Shown: positions 25,176 through 39,531, counted from the first letter of the stretch. The stretch: 64,000 bases of DNA from Rhinopithecus roxellana (GCF_007565055.1 NC_044566.1:92715797-92779796); one strand, 5' to 3'. Made by a program: numbers and translations. The notes: a model not told the origin generated them from the letters alone.

Positions 25176-26001
25176 CTCCAATTCTTCCTACCCCTTTCAG
25201 CGAGTGTGAACATAAACCAAGACTGCTGTAATCCGACACTTGGTTTCCCCTCTCCCCCAAACCTGATGGAGAAGACTGAGAGGATGCTGCTGGGTACGTG
25301 TGGAATACAGGTGTTGAGGAGGCAGAAGGACTGAGAGCTCCAGCCTCACATGCGGGACACATGCAGCCTCAAGCACTCTTCAGAGGAGCAAGTCACTTGT
25401 ACTTGTTACAGGTCTAGATGGAGTTCTAAGGCTTTCTTAAACTCAGCCTTGGAACGTTCACAGCATTCAAGCTTAGAGCCTCTACTGCGCTGTCAGCGAG
25501 GCTGGGCACAATGGGCTCTTCAGTGAAGACATGTCTGGAAAAAGCTGCAGCTCTTGGTTTTAAAAGCCTTAGGCTTTTTGACAAGTTTACTTCTGTATTC
25601 CCAGAGCCTAGAGCACAACCTTTGATCCAACAGGCTCTATAAGTATTTGTGATTAAAAGGAGAAAAACTTCCTCCTCACAACTATTACCTTCTTAAACTT
25701 CTGGGGAGGTAATTTCAAGTACAAGTCCCAACCCCTATATGTTTATTATCTCCTCTCCTTGTTCATTAAGCCACGAATTACTGGAGTTCAAAACCATGTA
25801 GCAGCACCCACAAGCTTTGTGACATGCCACTATGACCCTGATGCTATTGGCCACCCTCATTGGCATGATGCAGTTTTCAAGAAGCCTGACCTGCGTATTT
25901 CCCAAGTGGTTTTAGGTCTACCATTTATTTTAACAGCTATGCATTGGTTCCCACTAAATGTAGTGTTTTCTGGTTTTTCTGTGTGTTTGTTTTTGTTTTT
26001 T
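25176..26001. other. Unique intronic sequence with a short L2-like piece
   Basis: 25565-25665 is L2-3'-like ('ctgtattcccagagcctag'). An open frame at 25759-26163 runs on into the next Alu and is not supported as a gene. Confidence 0.55.
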
Positions 26002-26274
26002 GAGACAGTTTTGCTCTTGTTGCCCAGGCTGGGGTGCAGTGGCGCGATCTCGGCTCACCACAACCTTTACCTCCTGGGTTCAAGCGATTCTCCTGCCTCA
26101 ACCTCCCGAATAGCTGGGATTACATGCACATGCCACTACGCCCGGCTGATTTTGTATTTTTAGTAGAGACGGGGTTTCTCCAGGTTAGTCAGTCTGGTCT
26201 CGAATTCCCGACCTCAGGTGATCGGTGGCCTCCCAAAGTGCTGGGATTACAGGCATGAGCCACCGCGCCTGGCC
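26002..26274 (-). mobile_element. AluS/Y, antisense
   Basis: Reverse Alu from 'gagacagttttgctcttg' to 'caccgcgcctggcc', with a small deletion before 'ggcctcccaaagtgc'. Confidence 0.92.
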
Positions 26275-27039
26275 ATAGTGTTGTATTATATAATGCGGAT
26301 AGAGGTCCTGATTCTCAGCCAGGCCCGTTCTCTCTTTGTGGGCTATGGCTTTGTTGACCATTGGCAGCTTTGTCTGTAGGGTAATGTGGCTGGACTATTT
26401 TATTGGGGAATCTTTAAGTAATATCACTGGGGTGAGATTTTTCAAGGATCTTCTACTCTCATGTCTGTGTGTACCTGTATGTCTGCCAGTATCCTGGGAA
26501 CCAACTGAGGAATGAAGGCTGGGGCAGGGAGTGTCACATTTAGTATGTCCCTGTTCCCTCAATTCTTTGTCCCCCTGTGCCTGGTGCCCCCTGGTTTTTA
26601 TCCTCTGCAGAAAAGAATCTGAAAGCTTTAACCAGGATGAGGGAGAGAGAGTCGCCTTACTCTGAAGAGTGAAGGAAGTGATATGGAGAAAATTTTACAG
26701 AGATTTTAGGCCAGTAGTGCTCCTTTAGGAATTTCCCACGGTACCTGGAGCTAATAATTATTGAGACTTCTGAAGGGTTCTGCAGTGATAATGAGCTACT
26801 TCTCAGTTTCTCCATTGTCAGCTGAGGATTAAACTTTCTTAGGTTACTAAGCCAGTTAAGAATCATCTTTCAGCTTTTCATTTTACCAAATGCTATTTCC
26901 TTTCTTTTTCCTAGTGGGCTTGTGTCTTTAAAAAACTCAAGTCAGTGGATTTGGGGATAGGGCAAAAAAAAGTGTATATTTTTAAGCTATCATCTTACCT
27001 CAAAACTGGTTAAAGTATTTTCTTTAGCAATTTCCTCAA
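26275..27039. other. Unique intronic sequence
   Basis: No exon seen. 26700-26880 includes 'gagctaataattattgag', a homeodomain-type cluster, but is otherwise unremarkable. Confidence 0.5.
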
Positions 27040-27705
27040 AAGGAATATATATGGTAAAATAGTTCTGAATTCTTATTTAACTGAAAACAACTTTGTTTAT
27101 ATTGATGACGATATCTTAGCTGGGTATAGTACTCTTGAGTCAAATTCCTTCCTATGTAGCAGACACTATTCTAAGATTTCTAACTTCCAGTTTATAGAGT
27201 ACGAACATAATCTCACTGTACATTCCTCGCATCTTCTTTCTTTTCTGCTAGAAGCTTTAAAAAAGTATTTGTTTTTTATATGCCTAGTGGAGTTACTTTT
27301 TAAATTAATCCTGTCTGAATCTCAGTGGCTCTTTCCAAGAGTACCTAACACTTTCTTAAGAACAGTGAGAAAACATTCTCTATTATTTCTTTAAATATAT
27401 CCTTCATTCCCATTTTTCTTTTCATGGAACTCCTAGTATGCATTTATGTGTAAAATCTTTTGGATCTTCCCTCCATATCTCTTATCATTTTCTATATGAT
27501 TTCATTCTCTTTACCTTTTTGCTACATATTTTGAGATACTTCTATTTATTCCTTTGAGTCACTAATTTGGATCTTAGTAGTGACCATCCTACCTTTCACA
27601 CTGACTGCTGAATTGTTTTATTTAGAAAAATCACAGATTTTTAGTTCATTATGTCTTTCTCCTCTAATTCAGTATTTTTAAGTGTTCTTCTTGTTTTTCA
27701 GTAAG
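27040..27705 (-). mobile_element. Old L1M/HAL1-like fragment, antisense
   Basis: 27380-27560 follows the same antisense order as 5590-5740 of the first L1 ('atttctttaaatata', 'ggaactcctagtatgc', 'tttggatcttccctcc'). The match is old and patchy. Confidence 0.5.
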
Positions 27706-28084
27706 CACAGTCATCTGCCTCCTACAACAGCAGCTCTAAAACTGAGCACCACCTGTCCTTAGTGAGTCTTCTAGGTCTTCCTCCCTAGATGAGTAATCCT
27801 TTTCCTTTTTACACCAGGGACTCTGCTCAATATGCAGGCCAAAGAGTCAGGCAGTGGTTTGCTGGTAAATGCTTAACAAACAACTGAGGTGTGTGGGAAG
27901 GAGAAAAGCCACAGGGTACAACCAATTTCCTTATAGTAAATACTTTCTTCATGGCTGATTTCAAACCACCAACTTCAAAGGGGATTGGCTTATGAAGATG
28001 TGCACACGTGGCTCCCACAAGTGCAGCCCAGCTCCCATAGAGAGAGTCCGTGGAGAGGTATTCCAATAGTCTAAATGCTACCTC
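27706..28084. other. Unique intronic sequence
   Basis: No exon or confident repeat seen. Confidence 0.55.
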
Positions 28085-28375
28085 ATCCTTAAAGTCATTC
28101 TTGATTCCCTCAAATGGAACTGGGTTTTGGGTGGTTTTTGTTTTGTTTTGTTTTCGTTTTTTGTTTTTGTTTTTGTTTTTGCTATTCTATCAAGATACTT
28201 TGCTTACATCTTTACCAGGCACTTACCTTATCCTGTCCTCTACTACACTTGGTACTTTACATGACTATTTCTCTCATGATGTCAGCTCATTAAGAGCAGG
28301 TAAAATATACCCATCTTTGATTTTCTTCTACAGCCTACACCAATTATTTGTTGAATTAATGATTGAATTCAGTCC
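28085..28375 (+). mobile_element. L2 3'-end fragment, sense, with (TTTTG)n insert
   Basis: 'attcttgattccctcaaatgg', then 'gctcattaagagcaggtaaa' and 'caattatttgttgaattaatg' (short excerpts) follow L2 3' order. A (TTTTG)n microsatellite occupies 28136-28182. Confidence 0.65.
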
Positions 28376-30022
28376 AAATATCATAGTAGTATTCTTAAAA
28401 GTGTAGACATACTTGACTAAATTCAACGGAAAAAACAGAAGTATAATCAATTATATACTTTCTGTGTTGAATGAAATTTTTACCAGAAGATCTGTAACTT
28501 CTTAAAAGAAAGAGATAAATCTGACAATTTCTTTTGATGAGGCCTGAGGTTGAAGTATAGGAAAGTATCAGAGAAAAAAGCCCAAAATGTTCATTATAGG
28601 CCAAATGAAATTATAGTTCTTAAAATATCTTCTCCCTCATATTCCATTTATTTTTCAGAATCAAGAGAAACAGCTTTTCAACATTCACATCTAAAGAAAT
28701 GACAAGAATAATTTCCCATGTATCTTATTTTTTTATTTTAGAAGCAATTGTTTCAAAGTTTAACTCTAAGAATCTCTAGTAAAACTTAGTTTACATCCAC
28801 ACAAATGTGGGATAATAAACATATACAATAGAAAATGTTAATGCAGTCATAAAAATAGGTGCTTGCCTATGAATAGTGCCTAGGACAGCTGGACAGATGG
28901 GAAGCAGATGGGGAACCCCAAAGGAGCAAAATGACCTGGCCCCAAACATATGGAGAGGATCCTGGATTAACTGTAGTTACCACTTCCCGCGGTCTCTAGG
29001 GCACATATATCAAACAGTCAAAGATGATACAGTTTAATATATCTAAGACCTGATCTGGGGGGAAAATGGAGAATGAGAAATACAGCAATCTGAAGAAGAA
29101 TGAGAGACAGTAACCATTCAAAGAACAAATGACATGAAAATAACGAGAAAATAAAATAAGAGGGAGACATTAAGAATGGCAAATATAGGAGTGTGTTTCT
29201 AAAATATTTAGAGGCAATATAACAACAAGTAGCAAACCCTGATTGAAAACATCTGTGATTTATGAATTTGAATCTCAGTATAACTCAACGACTACTCAAA
29301 CAGGAGTTGAATAAGCCTAGGTTCAATTCCTGGCATTATTATCTTATTGGTCATTTAGCTTTAAGGATATCTCAGAGCTCTAGTTTCCTCACATGTAAAA
29401 TGAAGGCTGCAACTAAATAATTGCTAAAAGCAACGTATGACAATTTTTTAAATTGTGTTCCTATCTGGTCTAAGCATAAAAAACAAAATTATGGTGTCCA
29501 AGCTGTCAATTCCTTACCAAAAAAGAAATGTAATAGATTATATGCATCACAGAAAACTGCAATATTTAGGTTTAAGTACATTTCTGAGTTTGAAGGGGAT
29601 CCCTTGTCTAGAGGATTTGGGATATTCTCTATTGTTGCTAAAAGTCCAGCACATAGTAACCAACTCTGACTAGAAAATGTAAATGCCCCATTTTCTTCTT
29701 CTGTGGGATACTTTGCCATACACACATATATAGAGACTTATATATAAATGTGTATATGTGTATCTATATAAATACCCATACACGCATACGTTTGTTCTAA
29801 AGGTTCTCTGTAGTTTTTCCCTGCTTTCTCCTTCTGCCCACTGTTTCCTGTCTTATCACTATCACTGAATTAGCCAGGCAGACATGAAAACATGGAAGTT
29901 CTAAGTCCACTTCAAAACATCTACAACTTTTAATTAAAATTTTAGGAAGGGCAAGAAACTAAATGTTAGTATCAAAATAGAAAGAATTGGTTATCTGGAT
30001 ACATGTATAAATGATTTAAAAC
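28376..30022. other. Unique intronic sequence with a MIR piece
   Basis: A sense MIR fragment is likely at about 29300-29425 ('gttcaattcctggc', 'tagtttcctcacatgtaaaatg'). A TA/CA-rich stretch lies at 29720-29790. No exon seen. Confidence 0.55.
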
Positions 30023-30032
30023 ATCCAAAGTA

Positions 30033-30323
30033 GCAGCCGGGTACAGTGGCTCATGCCTGTAATCCCAGCACTTTGGGAGGCCAAGTCAGGCAGATCACAA
30101 GGTCAGGAGACCCAGTTCAAGCCTAGCCAACATGGTGAAACCCTGTCTCTACTAAAAATACAAAAATTAGCCAGGTGTGGTGACATGCACCTGTAATCCC
30201 AACTACTCAGGAAGCTACAGCAGGAGAATCGCTTGAAACCGGAAGGCGGAGTTGCAGTAAGCCAAGATTGTGCCACTGCACTCCAGCCTGGGCAAAAGAG
30301 CAAAACTTCGTCTCAAAAAAAAA
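30033..30323 (+). mobile_element. AluS, sense, with target duplication
   Basis: Sense Alu. 'atccaaagta' at 30023-30032 is repeated at 30324-30333. Confidence 0.95.
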
Positions 30324-30333
30324 ATCCAAAGTA

Positions 30334-31723
<1,390 letters not shown>

Positions 31724-31917
31724 TCAGTGAAAAATGGAATTCTGATAATGTGGAGAAATTTATCATCATTGTTCTATGACCTAGCAGAAACCATTCAAGA
31801 TTACTTATTTCCTTGACTTCTATTAACAACAAAAAATATCTGAACTTGTGGTATCAATAAAACAGTAAATGTAAACTTAAGAAGCTTGGTATTGCCAAGT
31901 CAAGTCAACAGGCTATA

Positions 31918-33188
31918 TTAGGGTGGTGCAAAAGTAATTGTGGTTTGGGGCCATGAATTTTAAATCATCAAAACCAGGCTGAAACACATTTTTATCAATC
32001 AAAATAGGAACCATTACATCAGCTCCTTTTTCTCAATAAGAAATAAGTTTGTTTATTCCTGTAGCGTAAAAATCCATGCTTTGGGATTTGGCGGACTCTT
32101 GGAGAGCATTTTTTGCATCCTGCTGGTTGTGGAAGCATTTTCCCTGCAAAAAGTTATTGAGATGCTTGAAGTCATGGTCAGTTGGTAAGAGGTCAGGTGA
32201 ATATGCCGGATGAGGCAAAACTTCATGCCCAACTCGTTCAAATTTTAAGCATTGGTTGTGGAACGTGCAGTTGGGTGCTGTCATGGAGAAAACATGGGCC
32301 CTTTCCATTGACCAACACCAGCTGCAGGCATTGCAGTTTTGGGTGTATCTCATAGATTTGCTGAGCATACTTCTCAGATGTAATGGTTTCACCAGGGTTC
32401 AGAAAGCTGTAGTGGATCAGACCAACAACAGACCACCAAACAGTGACCATGACCTTCTTTTGGTGCAAGTTTGACTTTGGGAAGTGGTTTGGAGCTTCCT
32501 CTTGGTCCAGTCATTGAGCTGATGATCACTGGCTGTCATATAAAATCCACTTTTCCTCACACGTCACAATCCAAAAAATGGTTCATTGCTGTGTAGAATA
32601 GGAAAAGACTACACCTCAAAATGACGATTTTTTAAATTTTCAGTCAGCTCATGAGGCACCCACTTGTGGAGCTTTTTCATCTTTCCAATTTGCTTCAAAT
32701 GCCAAATGACCATAGAATGGTTGACACTAAGTTCTTCAGCAACTTCTCATGTAGTTATAAAAGGATCAGCTTCGACCACTGCTCTCAATTGGTTGCTATC
32801 AACTTCCGAAGGCTGGCCACTAAGCTCCTCATCTTCAAGGTTCTCATCTCCTTCGCAGAACTTCTTGAACCATCACTGCACTGTATGTTCATCAGCAGTT
32901 CCTGGGCCAAATGCGTTGCTGACGTGCAAAGTTGTCTCTGCTCTTTACGTCCCATTTTGAACTCAAATAAGAAAACTGCTCAGATTTGCTTTTTGTCTAA
33001 CATCATTTCCATACTCTAAATATAAAATAAACAGCAAGTAATAAGTCATTAGCAAAAAAAAAAAACAAAGCAAGAAATGTACATTAAAATGATGTATAAC
33101 ATAACCACATCTATTCAAGAATGTATTTCAATATCAAACAGCAAATTTCAGCAATGCAAAAACAGCAATTATGTTTGCACCAACCTAA
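31918..33188 (-). mobile_element. Hsmar1 mariner transposon, full length, inactive
   Basis: Terminal inverted repeats are visible: 'ttagggtggtgcaaaagtaa' at the left and 'tttgcaccaacctaa' at the right end. TA flanks occur at 31916-31917 and 33189-33190. The 1271-bp length matches Hsmar1. The minus strand keeps recognisable transposase text in several frames, including MHQKKVMVTVWWS before 32468, then LPHPAYSPDLLPTDHDFKHL and DFYATGINKLIS. Stops and frameshifts destroy the gene. Hsmar1 gave rise to the SETMAR transposase domain in anthropoids. It lies in PCCA orientation, 231 bp upstream of the exon at 31576-31686. Confidence 0.96.
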
Positions 33189-33240
33189 TAAATGTTGTTT
33201 CAATAAATGGTACTAGAACAACCAGCTAACCATTTGGACC

Positions 33241-33574
33241 AAAAAAAAAAAAAAAAAAAAAAAAAAAAGCCAGGCACGGTAGCTCACAATTGTAATCCCA
33301 GCACTTTGGGAGGCCGAGGCAGGCAGATCATGAGGTAAGGAGTTCAAGACCAGCCTGGCCAACACAGTGAAACCCCATCTCTACTAAAACCACAAAAATT
33401 AGCTGGGTGTGGTAGCAGGTGCCTGTAATCCCAGCTACTTGGGAGGCTGAGGCAGGAGAATCACTTGAACCCTGGAGGTGGAAGTTGCAGTGAGTCAAGA
33501 TCGCACCACTGCACTCCAGCCTCAGTGAAAGAGCTAGACACCATCTCAAAAAAAAAAAAAAAAAAAAAAAAAAA
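33241..33574 (+). mobile_element. Alu, sense, preceded by an A run
   Basis: A 28-base A run at 33241-33268 precedes the Alu head 'gccaggcacggtagctcac'. The element has its own tail at 33547-33574. The leading run may be the tail of an earlier insertion. Confidence 0.9.
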
Positions 33575-33878
33575 TTAACCTCAACCCTAACACCTAACAA
33601 CACAGACAAAAAATTAACTCCAAATGAATCACAAACCTAAAACTATTTTAATAACTATAATAGAAAATATGGAGGAAAAATCTGTTACCTTAAGGTGGGC
33701 AACAGATTCTTAGTATACAAAAACCATGAACTATAAAAATATTGACAAACTGTACATCATCAAACTTAAAGTCTGCTCCCCAAAAGAGGCAATTAAGAAA
33801 ATAAAATGGCAAACTATAGCCTGAGAGAAAATATTCACATTAAATATATTATTATTACTATATATAAATATTTTTCGA

Positions 33879-34475
33879 GACAGGGTCTCACTCTATCGCC
33901 TAGGTCAGAGTGCAGTAGTGCAATCTTGGCTCACTGAAGCTTCAACCTCCCAGGCTCAGGGATCCTCCTGTCTCAGTCTCCCAACTAGCTGGGACCACAG
34001 GTGTATGCCACCACGCCCAGCTAATTTGTTTTGTTTTGTTTTCTTTTCTTTGAGATGGAGTCTCGCTCTGCTGCCAGGCTAGAGTGCAATGGCACAATCT
34101 CCACTCGCTGCAACCTCTGCCTCCCGGGTTCAAGCGATTCTCCTGCCTCAGCCTCCTGAGTAGCTGGGATTACAGGAACACGCCACTACACCCAGCTAAT
34201 TTTTGTATTTTTACTAGAGACGGGTTTTCACCATGTTGGCCAGGTTGGTCTCTATCTCCTGACCTCGTGATCTGCCTGCCTTGGCCTCCTGAAGTGCTAG
34301 GATTACAGGCATGAGCCACGGCACCCGGCCGCCCAGCTAATTTTTATATTTTTTTGTAGAGACACATTTTTGCTATGTTGCCCAGGCTGGTCTCGAACTC
34401 CTGGGCTCAAGTGATCCACCCACCTTGGCCTCCCAAAGTACTAGGATTACAGGCATAAGCCACCAATTCTGGCCC
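33879..34475 (-). mobile_element. Old Alu, antisense, interrupted by a younger Alu
   Basis: The outer Alu is seen at 33879-34027 and resumes at 34331-34475. Together the pieces form one old reverse element. Confidence 0.92.
34028..34330 (-). mobile_element. AluS/Y nested in an older Alu, antisense
   Basis: A complete reverse Alu lies between two copies of the outer element's 'gcccagctaattt' (34015-34027 and 34331-34343), a 13-bp target duplication. Confidence 0.95.
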
Positions 34476-35436
34476 ACAGGACATATATTGAACAAGGGAG
34501 TTGTATCTACAAATATATAAAGGATACTTACAACACAATTATAAGACAAAAAACAAACCAAGTAAAAAAAAAAAAAAAAACAGTCAACATGTCCACTGAG
34601 CATAGGAAAAATTGTTCAACATCATTATTGTTAAAGAAATACAACGAGCTGCCACCAATATACCAATTTACATGGCCAAAGTGAAAAGGCAAGACAACAG
34701 CAAGTGCCAGTCAGGATATGGAGCAAGGAGAATTGTCACACTGTGGTGGCAACATAAAACGATACACATACTTTGGAACAGTTTGGTAGTTTCTGGAAAA
34801 GTTAAACATATACTCACTGATTCAGACAACTCACTCCTGTGTATTAAGTCAAGTTAAATAAAAACATGTGTCTATACAAAGACTTACATACCAAGTTTAA
34901 TAGCAGCTTTATTTACTATAATCAAAACCTAGAAGCAATTAAATCTCCATCAACAGGCAAATGAATTAACAAAAGTGGGTTTGTCCATACAATGGACTTC
35001 TATTCCACATATACACAAAAAGAGTCAATAACATATGAAATAACAAGGATGAATCTAAAAATAATTATGCTGAGTTTAAAAAGCAAGACCAAAAATAATG
35101 CATAAAATGTATAATTCCATTAATACAAAATTTTAGGACATGCAAATGAGCCTACAGCGACAGAAAGCAGATCATGCGATTACACTGGGAAAGGGGTAGA
35201 GGGAGGGTAAATGGCAAAGACCATAAGGAAGCTCCTGGAGGTGAAAGAAGCGTTCAACACCATGGCTGTAGTAACGGTTTCACAGGTGGATATGTATGTC
35301 AAAACTCATAAAATTGAATACTTTGAATATTAGAAATTTGTTATGTCAAGTATGCCTCAATAAGTCATTTTTTAAAAGATGTATGTAATCTAGTAGAAAA
35401 AAATTGAGCCTAGTACACAATGACAATTTCAAAGTA

Positions 35437-38070
35437 CAGGTGATGACTGAATAACATGAGGGTTAGGGGTGCAGACCTCCTGCACATACAAAAATCCACA
35501 TGTAACTTTTGATGCCCCCAAAAAAGTAAACACTAATAACATACTGTTGACTGAAACCCATGCTGAAAATAGTCAATTACACATTTCGTACATTATATAT
35601 ATTAAATACTGTAGTCTTGCAATAAAGCAAATGTTATGAAGCAAATCATAAGAGAAAATATATTTACTATTCATCAAGTGGAAGTGGATCATCGTAATAG
35701 TCTTCCTCCTCCTCTTCACCTTGAGTAGACTGAGGAGAAGGAGGAAGAGGAGAGGCTGGTCTTGCTGTCTCAGGGGTTGGAGGAGGTGGAAGGGGAGGTA
35801 GGAGAGGCGGCACACTCGGCATAACTTTATGAAAATACTTTGTAATTTTTCTCTGCTTTTGCTTTTTCATTTGTCTAAAAATGTTTCTATATGAGTTCAA
35901 TCCTTCTTTCACTGTTTGTGTTAGTTTTACTGCCAGTATCACAGAAGGGTCCATGTCATAAAATAAGTCAACAGCAGTCTTTAATAATCAGAATCCTTCT
36001 GCCACACTCTGATGTGATCCTGTTTTCTGGCATTGATTCTTCTATGTCTTCTTCCTCATCCTCTGGCACTGATTCGGAAGCATTTATCTGCATCAAGTCA
36101 TTTTCTGTTAATTCCTTGGGTGTAGTGTCTATTCACTCTTGGATTCGTCTACGATCCGCACCTTAAAACCCTTCACCACCCCACCCCCCACTCCACCTTT
36201 CATGTCAAATCCACAAGCTCTTTCATGATTTCCTTGGTTGCCTCTTTCATAAATCCTGTGAAGTCATGCACAACATCCAGACAAAGTTTTCTCCAGCAAA
36301 AATTTTGGGCTTGATGGCTTTCACAGCTTTTTATATGACAACAATGCATCTTCAGTGGTGTAATCTTTCCAGACTTTTTCTCTTCCACAGTGTCAATGAT
36401 CCTTTCCATATAGCACTGTGGATAATGAGCCTGAAAGGTCCTTACAATACCCTGAGCTAGAGGCTGAATTAGACTTGTTGGGTTTGGGGAGAAGCAGGCC
36501 ACTTCGACGCCTTCGATGTTAAACATGTGTTCTGGGTGGCTGGGGCACTGTCCATGTCAAAAGAACTTTAGAAGACAGTCTCTTACTGGCAAGGCACTTC
36601 TGGACTTTAGGGACAAAGCATTAATGGAATCAATCCATAAAAAGGGTTCTCATGGTCCAGGCCTTCTTGTTGTACAACCAGAAGACTGGCAGCTGGTGTG
36701 CATCATTTTCCTTCAAGGCTAGATGAGCAGCTTCATAGATAAGTGCAGATCATAAACCTGACTGCCTTTGCACAGAACAGACAGAGTTAGCCTATTCCTC
36801 ACTGTCTTAACTCCTCATGCTTGCTTCTTTTCCTTACTAAGAAATGTTCCCTGTGGCTTTTCTTCCCCCCAGAATAAGGCACTTGCGTCTGCATTAAAAA
36901 CCTGTTCAGCAGATATCCTTTCTCTTCAATGATTTTCTTAACGGTGTCTTGGAACTCATCTGCTGCCTCTTGGTTGGCAGAAGCAGCTTCCCCTTCACAT
37001 TTTGTATTCACATTTTAAAGCCAAATCTCTTCCTAAAATTATCAAACCCTTCTTGGTTGGCAATACATTATCCAGCTTCATATCCCTCCACCTTCCTTTT
37101 GCTTCAAGTTGCCATATAACAACTTCACTCTTCCCATAGACAGTCACATTCAAGCCTATGGGAATGCCTTTCTTATAGCAATCCTCCACGCACATAAAAG
37201 CTGCATCTTCAATATGAAATGAAAGGTGTTTCACAAAAAGTGCAAGATTTTCACACCTGCTGGTGTAGATGCAGCAAGTGCTTCATGAATTTCATTTTGT
37301 TTTCTTTTACAATGGTCCTTACATGGGATTCATTTATCTTGAAATGACAGGAAACTACATCTGGAGACCTCAAGCTACCAAACATTATCAAGTTATTCAA
37401 CTTTTTCTTATAATGTCTTGACTTTTCTCTGCTTCTTGGGAGGACCTCCAGCATTACTAGTAGCACTTTGTATGGATTCCATGGTGTTATTCAAGGTTTA
37501 TGGTTTGCACTAAACATGATGAAAAATACGCCAGAACCATAAGCGATGACTTTTTACTGCCATATGCAATTTACTGGAGAGAGAACTGATCATACGGCGG
37601 TGATCAGCATCGCACGGTGTTTTAAGCAGATACTCGCAACACTTGAGCTCACTCCAATAGCAACAGTAGGTGGCTCTGAAACTATACAGTAGTACAGTAT
37701 GTATTACAGTGAAGCTTAATGTGGTTATGATTTCATGCTGTGTCTTTACTGTTTATGTACATTTCTCTCTGCTTTGAATGGCACCATGTATGGTCTCTGT
37801 GTCAGTTTTGATAAATGTTAACTTTTATAATAGATTTCTGTATATTTTATAATAGCAAATGATGAAACAGACTAGTAGTATCTCTCTATATTTTATGTAT
37901 TCATGACATTTCTTTTTCTTTCTTTGGTATTTCTAGGCTATATGGTTTGTCTGAAAGCTTTTTCAAATGGTCACAAATCTTCAAATAATTTTAGAATATA
38001 TTTATTGAAAAAAAAATCCAGGATAAATGGACTTGCATAGTTCAAACCAGTGTTGTTCAAGGGTCAACTG
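35437..38070 (-). mobile_element. Tigger2-like DNA transposon, near full length, inactive
   Basis: The right end 'gttgttcaagggtcaactg' and the decayed left end 'caggtgatgactgaataac' are inverted termini, with TA at 35435-35436 and 38071-38072. The 2.6-kb length suits a full-length Tigger2-type element. Minus-strand pieces encode broken pogo-like transposase: an early segment before 37466 (PRSREKSRHYKKKLNNLIMF), MFNIEGVEVACFSPNPTSLI before 36526, and an acidic, proline-rich C-terminal part before 35954. Same orientation as PCCA. Confidence 0.88.
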
Positions 38071-38072
38071 TA

Positions 38073-38484
38073 AAATCAAAATAGGTAACTGCCACAAGAG
38101 GATACTAATAGTGTTGGGAGAGTTCTAGGATGCAGGAAGGCTTTATGAAGAATGAAGTGTCTAATCTTGGTCATCCAGATTACAAAGATGTTACACAGGA
38201 ATGAAAGGAAATGGGAGGAAGCATGTCACATTCAGGGAAGGCAGGAATTACATCAGGCTTCCACCAGAAGAGCAGGTGACTGCAGCATGACAGCTGAAGT
38301 CAAAGTAAACAGAGGTTTGTTCATTCCTTCCTATTTCTTTAGTCCACTTTTGTATGGTTCTAATCTGTACCATTACGCTGCATAAGAAACCTACAAATTA
38401 TGATTCTGATCTTACTATTAAAGTCGCACAGAATCCCCACTTTTGCAACAATAACCATAAAGTAAGGAAAGAATCAGATAGTCA
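38073..38484. other. Unique intronic sequence
   Basis: No exon, RNA gene or confident repeat seen. Confidence 0.6.
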
Positions 38485-38650
38485 AGTTCAAATACCAGGT
38501 CTACCTCTTACCTGAGGTAAGTTAGTTAACCTCTCAAAGCTTTAGTTTCCTCATTTGTAAACTGATAACAATAATAGAACCTATTATGCATAATTGTTAT
38601 CAGGTATAAATGAGATAATGCTTAATGCAATGCCAGGCTCTCAAAAGAGA
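38485..38650 (+). mobile_element. MIR SINE, sense
   Basis: 'gttagttaacctctcaaagc', 'tagtttcctcatttgtaaac' and 'gagataatgcttaatgcaatg' appear in MIR order (excerpts). Confidence 0.88.
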
Positions 38651-38801
38651 ATATTACTATCCTGTTATATGGGAATAAACAAAGAACATGAGACAAAATG
38701 TAATTAATGAAACATGAGACATAAGTTTTCCTGCATCCTAAGCTTCAGCACTGACCCTACCTAACTTCCAGTTTTGTTTTCTGTTAAGAATGGAGCTCCT
38801 G

Positions 38802-39091
38802 GTCAGGCACAGTGGCTCATACCTATAATCTCAGCACTCTGGGAGACCGAGGGCAGATCACGAGGTCAGCAGTTTGAGACCAGCCTGGCCAATATGGTGA
38901 AACCTCGTCTCTTTTAAAAACACAATAATTAGCCAGGTGTGGTGGCAGGCACCTGTAATCCCACTACTCGGGAAGCTGAGGCAGGAGAATCGCTTGAACC
39001 CGGAAGGCAGAGGTTGTAGTGAGCTGAGACCACGCCATTGTACTCCAGCCTGGGTGACAGAGTGAGACTCCATCTCAAAAAAAAAAAAAAA
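38802..39091 (+). mobile_element. AluS, sense, with target duplication
   Basis: 'agctcctg' at 38794-38801 recurs at 39092-39099. Confidence 0.94.
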
Positions 39092-39149
39092 AGCTCCTGA
39101 AATCTAAGTTTACACCTATATCTATTTGGAAGGTGTAACTTTCCTATAA

Positions 39150-39355
39150 CACAATGGTTGGCAAAATACGGCCTGAAGGCCAAATCTAGCCTTCTATCTA
39201 TTTTGTAAATAAAGTTTTACTAGAACACAGACAGCCTGGTTTGTTTACATATGGCTGTTTTCATGTCGTTAACAGTAGAGTCAAGCAATTGTAACACAAA
39301 CCTTGTATCCCACAAAGTCTAAAACATTTACTATCTAGCCGTTTAATCTGAGCAA
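39150..39355 (+). mobile_element. hAT-type MITE
   Basis: 'ggttggcaaaatacggcctg', 'aaataaagttttactagaac' and 'aaaacatttactatctagcc' match a common mammalian nonautonomous hAT family whose name I cannot give with certainty. Confidence 0.75.
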
Positions 39356-39531
39356 ACCTATCTATATCCATCAATATTTATTCTACACCTATTACTCATG
39401 CAGCAATTAGATATCATTGGAAGGAAAATGAGAGCACACAATCTGGTACCTGCTCTTGGCAAACTGCGCAACTAATAATAGAATAAGTAAACTACAAAGA
39501 TAAATGGGACCTTAAAAATGAGAAAACTGTG

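Larger units (their letters stand above)
33191..35380 (+). mobile_element. L1M 3' part, sense, broken by Alus
   Basis: Pieces at 33191-33240, 33575-33878 and 34476-35380 follow L1 ORF2 C-terminal and 3' order ('ggaacagtttggtagtttc', 'tagcagctttatttac', 'caacaggcaaatgaattaac', 'gtcaagtatgcctcaataa'). No intact frame. Confidence 0.85.

Noticed and set aside
25759..26163. 134-codon plus-strand frame, first 75 codons outside an Alu
   Set aside because: It runs on into the Alu at 26002, has no recognised domain, and has no splice or promoter support.
32651..33019. 122-codon plus-strand frame
   Set aside because: It is the wrong-strand shadow of the Hsmar1 transposase.
35667..35954. Proline- and acid-rich 95-codon minus-strand frame
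   Set aside because: It belongs to the decayed Tigger2-like transposase.
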